The translations under genes and the position numbers were made by a program. Below are positions 16,609 through 25,230 of a DNA stretch of 64,000 bases, one piece after another. The stretch is taken from contig NZ_JAIWJF010000001.1 of assembly GCF_021654115.1 (NCBI RefSeq), forward strand, positions 124,001 through 188,000. The letters are read 5' to 3'. Origin of the DNA: Furfurilactobacillus milii (lineage in GTDB: Bacteria; Bacillota; Bacilli; Lactobacillales; Lactobacillaceae). The notes under the pieces were generated by a model, which was given only the letters and a program-made list of their open reading frames with translations, did not search any database and was not told the DNA's origin. Numbering within the stretch: position 1 is the stretch's first letter; each line of letters starts with the position of its first letter.

Positions 16609-17706
16609 ATGAAAATACCCGAAGAAACATCCCCTGCACTATCAGCAACCGGCCTAATGACCACCATCAAACGTGAAATGATCCAATTCAAAACATTTAT
16701 TCTCGCCATTTTAAACGGCACTAGTCTGGGAATCATCATTGCCCTTATCCCGGCAGCATTAACCTCTCAAATCATCCCATTGTTTGGAACAAACAGCCTG
16801 ACCCGTAACCTGTTAATGATGGTCACCGTCATTCAAAGCCTATTACCCATCATTGCGGCCCTCGCTGTTGGCCACGCCTTTAAATTTGATGTTCTTGATA
16901 CTGCTGCACTTGGCTGTGCCACATTTGTATCTGCCGGCGTCCTTAAGCCCACAAAAACTGGCCTGGCAATAGCTGGTACTGGTGCTATTCTTAACGTTTT
17001 GCTTGTACTAACCGTTACAGCAAGTTTTATTTTTGTCATTCATAAACGTTTGGGACAACTACGCTTAATCTTGGAACCAACCCTAGTCGTCCTTGTTTGT
17101 GGCTCAATTGGCCTGCTCACCTTGCTTGCTATGGTTGGCATTCAAACGGCCATCGGGCAGGTGGTCGCCACGGCCACAACACTGACGCCAATAATGATGG
17201 GTGCCATGTTGGGCATGATTTTTGCACTTCTCATTGTGTCTCCTCTATCGTCGGTTGGTATTGCAACGGCCATTAGTTTGACCGGCATCGGTTCTGGTGC
17301 AGCTAACGCTGGCATTATCGTAACCAGCTTCGCTTTAGCAGCCATGGGGGCGTCCGCAAATTCGTTTGGTGGCACCATTGCTCATTTTGTGGGTTCACCA
17401 AAAATTCAGATGGCCAATATGCTAGCTCATCCGGTGATGTTCATTCCAATCCTGCTGGGTTCTGGTATCATGGGCGCCTTTGCGGCTATATTGGGCGTCT
17501 GTGGAACTGCGTTTTCCGCTGGCTTTGGGCTCTCCGGATTAATTGGACCCTTGACTGCATTGCAAACTACCGCTGGCACAAATGTCGGCCTTCGCGTACT
17601 ATTAGTATTCATTATTCTGCCAATCACTTTGGCCTTAGTCTTAAAAGTGATCTTCGTAAATCGACTGCATTTGGTCAAACCGGATTACCTGAAATTACCA
17701 CTCTAA
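16609..17706 (+). CDS. PfoR / PTS_EIIC_2-family membrane protein
   Basis: A 365-residue polytopic protein with about ten hydrophobic segments rich in Gly, Ala and Thr. Sequences such as AVGHAFKFDVLDTAALGCATF, SPLSSVGIATAISLTGIGSG and GGTIAHFVGSPKIQMANMLAHP are typical of the PfoR-like family related to PTS IIC domains but lacking IIA/IIB parts. Family function is poorly defined. AAGGAG precedes the ATG, and it is third in the attenuated operon, so I infer a transporter for an aromatic amino acid, keto acid or hydroxy acid. The next feature is a terminator. Confidence 0.75.
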   Translation: MKIPEETSPALSATGLMTTIKREMIQFKTFILAILNGTSLGIIIALIPAALTSQIIPLFGTNSLTRNLLMMVTVIQSLLPIIAALAVGHAFKFDVLDTAALGCATFVSAGVLKPTKTGLAIAGTGAILNVLLVLTVTASFIFVIHKRLGQLRLILEPTLVVLVCGSIGLLTLLAMVGIQTAIGQVVATATTLTPIMMGAMLGMIFALLIVSPLSSVGIATAISLTGIGSGAANAGIIVTSFALAAMGASANSFGGTIAHFVGSPKIQMANMLAHPVMFIPILLGSGIMGAFAAILGVCGTAFSAGFGLSGLIGPLTALQTTAGTNVGLRVLLVFIILPITLALVLKVIFVNRLHLVKPDYLKLPL

Positions 17707-17834
17707 CCATGATTTTCAAAAAGCTGTGACGTGACGCTGTCTTTAATACTGAATATTCCGTAAGAACCGCAATGGAGACCGTTTACACATCGCTAAATTA
17801 CTGTAAGCTCTTATCAATAACAAAGTTTTAACCA

Positions 17835-17870
17835 GATGACTCGTTTCACGTGAAACGAGTCATCTTTTTT
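17835..17870 (+). terminator. Operon terminator whose stem contains a parS-like core
   Basis: A 30-nt perfect palindrome (17835-17864) followed by six T. The centre, CGTTTCACGTGAAACG (17842-17857), matches 14 of 16 positions of the ParB site consensus TGTTNCACGTGAAACA. It ends the PfoR operon and might double as a weak parS. Confidence 0.75.
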
Positions 17871-17959
17871 GATTCACCTTTTTCGTTTATTAGTGTATAA
17901 ATGCTAAATTCCACAATGAATGTTCGTATTTTTAAAGATGATCTTACTGCTCGATGATG

Positions 17960-18010
17960 AAAGTTCGGGTTTCACAGAATCGAAATACAATACATATATT
18001 TCCGAACTTT
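17960..18010 (+). promoter_or_regulatory. Inverted pair of PurBox-like sites upstream of the symporter gene
   Basis: ATTTCCGAACTTT (17998-18010) is a perfect match to the PurBox consensus AWWWCCGAACWWT. On the opposite strand 17960-17972 reads AAACCCGAACTTT, matching 12 of 13. The two are inverted and 25 bp apart, about 90 bp upstream of the start codon. Control by a PurR-type regulator is inferred. Confidence 0.5.
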
Positions 18011-18094
18011 TCAAGGCTGAATCCCATTAATTATTCGTGATAGTATGTATAAAGATTAGTTTTCTTTTTCACATTTATAATCGGGGGTTTTCTT

Positions 18095-19369
18095 ATGCAG
18101 CAACACCGCACATTCCGAATAAGTTTAGGTTGGCAAATTGGCATCGGGTTAGTTCTAGGAATTGTCCTTGGCGCACTTTTTTATCATTCAAAACCAGCCA
18201 TTACCGCATTTACCAATATTGGTGCAATGTTTATTGGCCTAATTCAAATGATCGTTCTGCCAATTGTGATTTCCTGCCTAACAGTCGGCATCGCCAACAT
18301 GGGCGATATTCGCAAACTTGGTCGTATTGGTGGTAAAACATTGCTTTATTTCGCCAGCATGACAACTTTAGCAATCATTTTAGGTCTAATTATTGGTAAC
18401 ATTACTCGAACTGGCAGTCTAATCAACATTCATGACCTGCCCAAGACTGACATCTCTCAGTACGTAAAAACAGCAAAACACGCTTCTGAAGGTGGTATTT
18501 GGGCAACTGTGCTTAATATTATTCCTACTAATTTCTTTGCCGCTTTAAGTGAAGGCAACATGATGCCGGTAATCTTCTTCTCCGTATTTTTTGGATTAGG
18601 CACGGCTGCAATCGGCGAACCTGGCAAGATCATCGTCGATTTTCTCAATGCCGTGGCCGCCGTTATGTTTAAAGTCACAAACTGGATTATGCATCTGGCA
18701 CCAATCGGCGTTTGTGCCCTAATTGGTGCCACCGTTGCACAAATGGGATTAACTGCGTTAGCTCCGCTCGGATTGTTCATCTTAGTCACTTACCTGACCA
18801 TGATATTCTTTGTCGTTGTTGTGATGGGACTAGTTGCTAAAGGATTCGGGATCAACTTGTTCGAGTTGCTCAAAGTGATTAAAAACGAGATTATCCTTGC
18901 CTTCACCACAGCTAGTTCTGAATCAGCCCTGCCGAAAACAATGGATAAGCTCGAACACTATGGCGTCAGCAAGGGGATTGTCGCTTTTGTTGTCCCAACC
19001 GGCTATACCTTTAACTTAGACGGTTCCGCCATTTACCAATCCTTAGCGGCATTATTTCTCGCTCAGGCCTACCATATCAACTTGTCGATTGGCCAACAAA
19101 TCACCCTGTTAGTGGTTCTAATGATAACTAGCAAGGGAATGGCCGGTGTGCCTGGGGCTTCGTTCGTCGTGTTACTGGCGACAATCTCAACCATCGGTGT
19201 CCCCGTGGCTGGGTTAACATTCATTGCAGGAATTGACCGAATCGTCGACATGGGTCGTACAGCCGTAAACGTGGTCGGAAATTCTTTGGCAACTGTTGTA
19301 ATTAGTAAGTCTGAAAAGGAATTCGACAGCGAAAAGCATACCGACTATATGGCTAAAATTTCGAATTAA
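18095..19369 (+). CDS. Dicarboxylate/amino acid:cation symporter (DAACS, glutamate/aspartate type)
   Basis: A 424-residue GltP/GltT-like transporter. Family signatures: the Ser-rich re-entrant loop TTASSESALPKTMDKL, the PTGYTFNLDGSAIY helix with NLDG, GMAGVPGASFVVLLATI, and DRIVDMGRTAVNVVGN with the substrate-binding Asp, Arg and Asn. Eight membrane segments plus two hairpins are expected. It imports acidic amino acids or C4-dicarboxylates with H+ or Na+. The gene stands alone with its own terminator. PurBox-like sites upstream hint at a link to purine synthesis, which uses aspartate. Confidence 0.92.
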   Translation: MQQHRTFRISLGWQIGIGLVLGIVLGALFYHSKPAITAFTNIGAMFIGLIQMIVLPIVISCLTVGIANMGDIRKLGRIGGKTLLYFASMTTLAIILGLIIGNITRTGSLINIHDLPKTDISQYVKTAKHASEGGIWATVLNIIPTNFFAALSEGNMMPVIFFSVFFGLGTAAIGEPGKIIVDFLNAVAAVMFKVTNWIMHLAPIGVCALIGATVAQMGLTALAPLGLFILVTYLTMIFFVVVVMGLVAKGFGINLFELLKVIKNEIILAFTTASSESALPKTMDKLEHYGVSKGIVAFVVPTGYTFNLDGSAIYQSLAALFLAQAYHINLSIGQQITLLVVLMITSKGMAGVPGASFVVLLATISTIGVPVAGLTFIAGIDRIVDMGRTAVNVVGNSLATVVISKSEKEFDSEKHTDYMAKISN

Positions 19370-19392
19370 CGCTGAAAACACATTATAGATTT

Positions 19393-19443
19393 AAAAAACG
19401 TTAGATTACGTGCTGACTAAAAGCGTATAATCTAACGTTTTTT
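19393..19443 (+). terminator. Terminator after the DAACS symporter
   Basis: Perfect 16-bp arms, AAAAAACGTTAGATTA and TAATCTAACGTTTTTT, around a 19-nt loop. It is A/T-flanked, so it can act in both directions. Confidence 0.9.
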
Positions 19444-19508
19444 GTTGTGTTTTTTTTAGCCAGTTTTAATGCTTCATAAGAGTGACAGCATTCCTCTTGC
19501 TGCAGTGA

Positions 19509-19616
19509 TGTAAGCGTTTTATGTTTACCACGTAAACGTTTCATTAGCTAAAATTAAAGTTTTGTGTTAATACTTACGTACTAAATTGTTTCTTGGCTAA
19601 ATTTATCGTGTATAAT
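19509..19616 (+). promoter_or_regulatory. Promoter region of the surface adhesin, with a cre-like site
   Basis: TATAAT at 19611-19616 with a weak -35 (TTTCTT, 16-bp spacing) lies about 90 bp before the adhesin start. TGTAAGCGTTTTAT (19509-19522) matches 12 of 14 positions of the CcpA cre consensus. A long 5' UTR follows. CcpA control is a weak inference. Confidence 0.35.
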
Positions 19617-19707
19617 ACCTGTTATTAGTTCCGAAACTAGCAACATCATGTCGTTTGTACGCATTTTTTCTTAATTATGCGGTAGAAAGGTACAGGTACA
19701 GATTTCT

Positions 19708-22700
19708 ATGCATCGTCACAACTTTAATCCTCAAATAACTCATAAAGTTCATTTCAAAATGTTCAAATCAAAGCATGGCTGGTTAGTTGCCGGTGTGACG
19801 ATGCTATCGTTTGCTACTGCCAACCTTGTCGGCATGAGTCAAGCCAGTGCGGACACCACGTCAGCACCAAATAATAATCAGCAAATTGCTGAAGTCGTTT
19901 CAAACACTGAAAAAAGTGCGACATCCTCTTCAAATACCGCCTCACAAGCAACGTCGGCTACGAGTGAAAATTCACAAAATAGTGCGGCGTCTATTAGTTC
20001 ACAATCAAACAACTCAAACGTCGCTAATCATTCGCTCGCAAACACCAGTACTGAAAACAATCAGTTAAGCAAGACTCAAGCAAATAGCTCAGCGGTGGCT
20101 CACAGTACTTCTGCGGATGTCACCACGGCCAAGGCAACAAGCGAATCTGCAGTTGACACGCCCAGTGCTGAAAGTATGCCCTCTTCAGCCCCAACACAAC
20201 AGCCATCGTCTGTTGCGAACGTTTCACAAACAACTAGCCGAGCAGTTAACTTGGAGTTTGTCAGTGAAGATCCCAAATCCTCAGACGAAACTGCTAACAA
20301 TGTCACTGTCACTTTTCAAAATGTAGACGGCTCAACGAAACAGGACACCATTACTAAAGGTGGCACCGCTGACGATATGGCGGACCCTATCATGAATGTT
20401 CCAAATGATGGCCGTGGCGGTACTGAACAGTTTGACGGCTGGTTCTACAAAACTTCTGATGGCATCAGTGGAACTAAATTCGACTTTTCGCAACCCGTAT
20501 TTAACAATGCCACGATTGTTCCCAAGTTTACGCGATTATTTAATGTCAAATTCAACTATCCAAGAAATAACGGAACGGATACTGAAGGCACCGATGCAAC
20601 CGAAACAGCATCGGAAAACACGACTATTTCAGCACCAACAAAAGTCCCAGTTGCCAGCAACGGACAACGTTTTGTCTACTGGTACGATGCAAATACTGAT
20701 GCAAATAAAATTCATCTTGCGAAAAAAGAAGCACCGGACGCATATGTGTTCGGTGTCGACAAAGTTACCCATGATTTTGAATTGAATGGTTATTTTGCTG
20801 ATGTTCACACCGTAACTTTTCATACAGATGGTGCGCCCGTTGATCCACAGTTAGTTCCAACCGGATCCTTAGCTAAGCAACCAACTGTCAGCCGTCCCGG
20901 CTACAAGTTCATCGGTTGGACAACTAAGAGCACTGGGGTTAACAGTTCAAACTACACTCAACCTGGCAATGCCTTCGACTTTTCAACGATCATCAATAAC
21001 GATACCGACCTATACGGTGTCTGGGATCCGCAAGAAGTTCATTACAACATTGTGTACTGGATTGAAAAGCTCGACCAAAATGGGCAGCCATATGCCACCC
21101 CTGACGACAAAACAACGTACGATGTCATTGGCAAAGTACAGGCTGATGACACGGCACTGACGGACTCAAAGGTCACCTTAACTGACTACGAACGAAACGA
21201 ACATTTCAATCAGTTAAAAGCAAAAAGTGATCCAACGGCCGCCATTAATTTTGCAACTTTTTACCCAGTCAGCTCGGCCAATAAGTTTGCCCATGTTGAC
21301 CAAAACGTTCAGATTCTTGGTAATGGTCAAACCAACATCAATGTTTACTATGCCTTGAACTCTTATACGTTTAACTTTGATTTTGGCGATGATTATTATA
21401 CTTTGAATAATTCATATCGGCCTGACTATTATATATACACCGATAATTTATCAGTTCAGCAAGCCGATAAAAATTCCGATGGAACGTACTCGATTGCCAT
21501 AAAGTATGGACAAAATCTCTCCTCAATTTGGCCCATCGTAACCGGATCTGGAAAATATTTTATTGATGACAATCATTATTACAACACCCGTTTTTCCGGC
21601 TGGAGTGGGGGAGCTGACAATGTATTATGGGTAACTAAGCGTGTTGCATTAACTCAAGACATGCTGACTAAAGCAACGTCCGGAGATGGTGCCATCGTTA
21701 CCATGACTCCTAATTTTTTAACCACAGGCAGCTACAATCAATCTGAAACGCATTATTATTTAGAGTCACTCGTTCAGCATCAAACGTCAACTAACGTTTT
21801 TCTTAATAATAAATTCTACAATCTGCTATCAGATTATGAAGATAATTTTATTATTTCTAAGCCGACAAATGGAACTAAATCTACGCTTAGCTACAAACAG
21901 ATTCCGGGAGTTGTTGCTGAAGAAGTATCTGTTGACGGCATTCGTAACAGTAAGGGCATCGAAGTTTTCAATATGTACTATGATCGTCAACGCTACACAC
22001 TTTCTTTTGACGAGCAGACACCTAGTACATCGCCTACTTCAAGGGATTACGTATTTGGCTCCAACATCTCCTCTGCCAACTTCCCAACACCTTCACGCGC
22101 TGGCTATGTCTTCGATGGCTGGTATGTTGATGCCAATGGGACACAACCTTTTACCCAAAATGGGCAACCAGAATTTTCAACAATGCCCGCTCGTAATGTC
22201 ACGTTATTCGCCAAATGGACTGAGTCAACTTATCACATCCACTACTACGCCGATTACAATGACATGGTTAATGGTAAAGAGCTAACTGGTTTGGCACAAG
22301 TTTACGCCCAAAATGACGAAGCCAAGACGCCAGCAACCTACAACGCAAGCACGATTGATCCTGACCGTGGCCGCTTTTTAAACTGGAACTACATGGTTGG
22401 TGGCTCTGCTGTTGCCCTTAAAAATGGACTTTTAATTACCCGTGATTACAACGTTTTCGGGTCCTATGATGCTGTGCATTTCAATATCGCTTATCAAGTC
22501 GGTAGCGGCCATAAATCTCCGGTTTCTGACAACAGTAAATATGGCTTAGGGACTACCATCCGTTTGGCAGATGAACCAGCTAATTGGTCGGCAAATTCTG
22601 ACGAGGTTTTTCTCGGATGGGCATACACGGATCAAGATGGCAAAAAGCACAACTACTTACCTGGTGACTTCGTCAAAATCGATCATAACTTAGTTAATGT

Positions 22701-24483
22701 CAGTGCCGCCTCTGCCGATCAAACGTTAACCTTCACCGAACGGTACGCAACCAAAGAATCAACCATCAGCGTTACCTTTGTGCCTAACGATCCAGACAAT
22801 CAAAGCATTCCTAACCAAGTTATTTCGGCCGAAAAGGACAGCACCGTTCGTGCCTTAACACAAAGTTCACTCAATGTTTTCAACTTGCCATTACTCGGAT
22901 GGAGCACTTCTGAAACAACAACTGCGACGACTACGCCAAGCCTTAATGACATTGCCACTGGCTCTAGTAACGTCACATTATATGGACATTGGCTCAAAGT
23001 TACCCTCAGTGGTTCAAAAGTCTACGACGGTAAAACGACCGATGATAATCAATTTGATACTCAATATACTGTGACTTTAAACGACGTCAGTGGTAATACA
23101 ACCACACTGATGAATAGTGGTTCCTTAACATCAGCAGACTTCACCCGCACAGCAGGTAAAGATGTTGGGACTTATGTGTTGTCACTAAATCAGTTAGGCT
23201 TGGATGCCCTCAGACAAGCAAACCCAACGTACGACTTTAGTAATGTTAATCTGAGTGAACTTCCAACTGGCATTTTCACTATTGTGCCTAAAAAGGTGCG
23301 CGTTACACCGAAACCGGGTTCAAAAGTTTATGGTCAACCTGACCCTAGTGATATCTTCAACGTTAATACACCTGAGGCACTGAACGGTGACCCTAACATT
23401 GGTATCGTAATTGGTGATGACAATATTTATCAGGTCAAACGAACCTCAAGCGCCGATGGCAAAGATAGCGTTGGCACTTACACAATATCTGTATCTGCTG
23501 CAGAAAATCCTAATCCAAATTACATCTTGGTGCCTGGTGATTCTGCAACATTTACGATTACGCCACGACCAATTCTGATCACAGCCAACAACAACACGAA
23601 AGTATATGGAAATGATGATCCAACATTTTCAGCAACAGGGAGTGCAATTGGCGGCAACCCGGTATCTGGTCTTGTAAACAATGATCAATTAAATTACACC
23701 GTTTCACGTGAAACAGGAGAAAAACCTGGTAACTACAAAATTTCTGTTACCACTGGCCTAAATCCTAATTACACGGTGGCAACTGCTGATGGAACGCTGA
23801 CAATTACGCCAGTCGTGACAGTATCTTATGTTGATCAGGACGGTAATCAACTGGCAACTGTTCCTGCTAAGACAGTTAATGCCCAACAGGTAGGAAATAC
23901 CATCTCAATTGAACAGCCCACTGTCGTTGGGTATTCACTTGTACCTAGTCAACCAACCAGTTATACGTTGACGGATCAGGGAAACCAGTCGGTAACAGTT
24001 AAATATCGTCAAAATACGACTGTCACTGCTAATTATTATGTCAACGGTACGACGACTAAAATTGTCGATTCAATCATTACGAATGGTGCCGCGGGTTTAA
24101 ATTATCAAACTTCTGCTGCAGACGTTGATGGCTATACGTTAGTAGCCACACCTGACAATGCCCAAGGTATCTACGCCCCAACGGGAAACACCGTTAATTA
24201 CTATTACACCGTTAACTACACGGTTTTGCCAGTCGACAGTAAGGGTAATAAAATTGCTAACGGACTGCTTGGCACAGGCACACCTGGTCAATCAATTCAG
24301 TCTAGCGTTAACCTACCGGCAATTCCGGGTTATGCATTACCAGAAACCATGCCCGCTGTTCCTGATACCCCTGGGGTCACAGTTAACGTCGTCTACACAC
24401 CACTGTCAGAATCGGTAAACGTTAACTATTACCTTATTACCTTAAAGGCACGACCAACAAGATTAAAGATTCAACAATTATAA
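19708..24483 (+). CDS. N-terminal part of a giant LPxTG adhesin, truncated by frameshift
   Basis: 1,591 residues. Residues 17-25 (KMFKSKHGW) begin a divergent KxYKxGKxW-type signal peptide, with cleavage expected after SQASA (residue 48). A Ser/Thr/Asn-rich stretch follows to about 185. Next are InlB/Flg_new-type beta repeats ending GYKFIGW or GYVFDGWYV, MBG-type domains (KVYGQPDPSDIF; KVYGNDDPTFSATGS) and MucBP-like units (VSYVDQDGNQLATVPAK). Such proteins bind mucus or host surfaces. The frame is lost at the duplicated ATTACCTT (24428-24443), reads about a dozen wrong residues, and stops. Without an anchor this product would be secreted, not wall-bound. Confidence 0.85.
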   Translation: MHRHNFNPQITHKVHFKMFKSKHGWLVAGVTMLSFATANLVGMSQASADTTSAPNNNQQIAEVVSNTEKSATSSSNTASQATSATSENSQNSAASISSQSNNSNVANHSLANTSTENNQLSKTQANSSAVAHSTSADVTTAKATSESAVDTPSAESMPSSAPTQQPSSVANVSQTTSRAVNLEFVSEDPKSSDETANNVTVTFQNVDGSTKQDTITKGGTADDMADPIMNVPNDGRGGTEQFDGWFYKTSDGISGTKFDFSQPVFNNATIVPKFTRLFNVKFNYPRNNGTDTEGTDATETASENTTISAPTKVPVASNGQRFVYWYDANTDANKIHLAKKEAPDAYVFGVDKVTHDFELNGYFADVHTVTFHTDGAPVDPQLVPTGSLAKQPTVSRPGYKFIGWTTKSTGVNSSNYTQPGNAFDFSTIINNDTDLYGVWDPQEVHYNIVYWIEKLDQNGQPYATPDDKTTYDVIGKVQADDTALTDSKVTLTDYERNEHFNQLKAKSDPTAAINFATFYPVSSANKFAHVDQNVQILGNGQTNINVYYALNSYTFNFDFGDDYYTLNNSYRPDYYIYTDNLSVQQADKNSDGTYSIAIKYGQNLSSIWPIVTGSGKYFIDDNHYYNTRFSGWSGGADNVLWVTKRVALTQDMLTKATSGDGAIVTMTPNFLTTGSYNQSETHYYLESLVQHQTSTNVFLNNKFYNLLSDYEDNFIISKPTNGTKSTLSYKQIPGVVAEEVSVDGIRNSKGIEVFNMYYDRQRYTLSFDEQTPSTSPTSRDYVFGSNISSANFPTPSRAGYVFDGWYVDANGTQPFTQNGQPEFSTMPARNVTLFAKWTESTYHIHYYADYNDMVNGKELTGLAQVYAQNDEAKTPATYNASTIDPDRGRFLNWNYMVGGSAVALKNGLLITRDYNVFGSYDAVHFNIAYQVGSGHKSPVSDNSKYGLGTTIRLADEPANWSANSDEVFLGWAYTDQDGKKHNYLPGDFVKIDHNLVNVSAASADQTLTFTERYATKESTISVTFVPNDPDNQSIPNQVISAEKDSTVRALTQSSLNVFNLPLLGWSTSETTTATTTPSLNDIATGSSNVTLYGHWLKVTLSGSKVYDGKTTDDNQFDTQYTVTLNDVSGNTTTLMNSGSLTSADFTRTAGKDVGTYVLSLNQLGLDALRQANPTYDFSNVNLSELPTGIFTIVPKKVRVTPKPGSKVYGQPDPSDIFNVNTPEALNGDPNIGIVIGDDNIYQVKRTSSADGKDSVGTYTISVSAAENPNPNYILVPGDSATFTITPRPILITANNNTKVYGNDDPTFSATGSAIGGNPVSGLVNNDQLNYTVSRETGEKPGNYKISVTTGLNPNYTVATADGTLTITPVVTVSYVDQDGNQLATVPAKTVNAQQVGNTISIEQPTVVGYSLVPSQPTSYTLTDQGNQSVTVKYRQNTTVTANYYVNGTTTKIVDSIITNGAAGLNYQTSAADVDGYTLVATPDNAQGIYAPTGNTVNYYYTVNYTVLPVDSKGNKIANGLLGTGTPGQSIQSSVNLPAIPGYALPETMPAVPDTPGVTVNVVYTPLSESVNVNYYLITLKARPTRLKIQQL
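23700..23715. other. parS-like site inside the adhesin gene
   Basis: CGTTTCACGTGAAACA matches 15 of 16 positions of the ParB-binding consensus TGTTNCACGTGAAACA. It lies within a coding region, as many parS sites do, about 24 kb left of oriC. Confidence 0.6.
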
Positions 24484-25230
24484 GTGGTACTTTCAATACT
24501 CAATACGCGGCCCCTGCCGCTCAAGTTGCTGGATACACACTCGATGAAACGCCGGCAAATGCCACTGGGACGTTTGGCACAGCAAACAAAGACGTTGATT
24601 ACTTCTACACGGCCGATAATGAATCCGTGGAGTCTCGCTATCTTGTTCAAGGTACAGAGACCGCACTCGCAGATCCGGCTACAGTAAAAGGTGACTTCAA
24701 CACTCAGTACACGACAGCTTCTAAAGATATCGCCGGTTATAAATTAGTTGGGACACCAGCAAACGCTACTGGCACATTTGGCATTACTAACGCGCCAGTT
24801 ATTTACGAATATGCGCCACTTCCGGAATCAGTTAGCGTTAACTACTACCTTAAGGGCACTACGAGTAAGGTTGCAGCATCAACGACTGTGAATGGTTTCT
24901 TTGATGGCAAGTACTCAGTCGCAGCGGCCAATGTTGACGGTTATAAATTAGCCACTACGCCCGCAAATGCCAACGGCACGTTTGGTACAAATACCGCCGA
25001 AGTTAATTACGAATATGTACCCCTTCAAGAAACTGTTAGTGCTAACTATTACATTAAGGGTACAACTGACAAAATTGCTGCTACAAAGATTGTGAGTGGT
25101 AATTTTAATAGTCAATACACAACGAGTGCCGCACAAATTGACGGTTACACGCTAAGTGAGACACCAGTAAATGCTACTGGTATCTTCACCACGACTAATG
25201 ATGATGCAAACTACTATTACACCATCGACT
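24012..25230 (+). repeat. Tandem units of about 200 bp in the adhesin gene
   Basis: About five imperfect repeats, each encoding about 65 residues of the pattern NYYxKGTTxKI...FNxQYTT...DGYxLxxTPxNAxGTFxT...YYY. Units begin near 24012, 24414, 24625, 24828 and 25030. Repeated DNA like this supports recombination and length change. The frameshifting duplication sits at the start of the second unit. Confidence 0.75.
24428..24443 (+). repeat. 8-bp tandem duplication causing the adhesin frameshift
   Basis: ATTACCTT occurs twice in a row (24428-24435, 24436-24443). Sister repeats read AAC TAT TAC CTT AAG GGC (Asn-Tyr-Tyr-Leu-Lys-Gly). Removing one copy here restores exactly that motif and joins the upstream frame to the downstream one. 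Confidence 0.85.

Noticed and set aside
24484-24687. Short + strand ORF at the adhesin break
   Set aside because: It is out of the restored reading frame, has no ribosome site, and its codons are explained by the repeat units of the adhesin.
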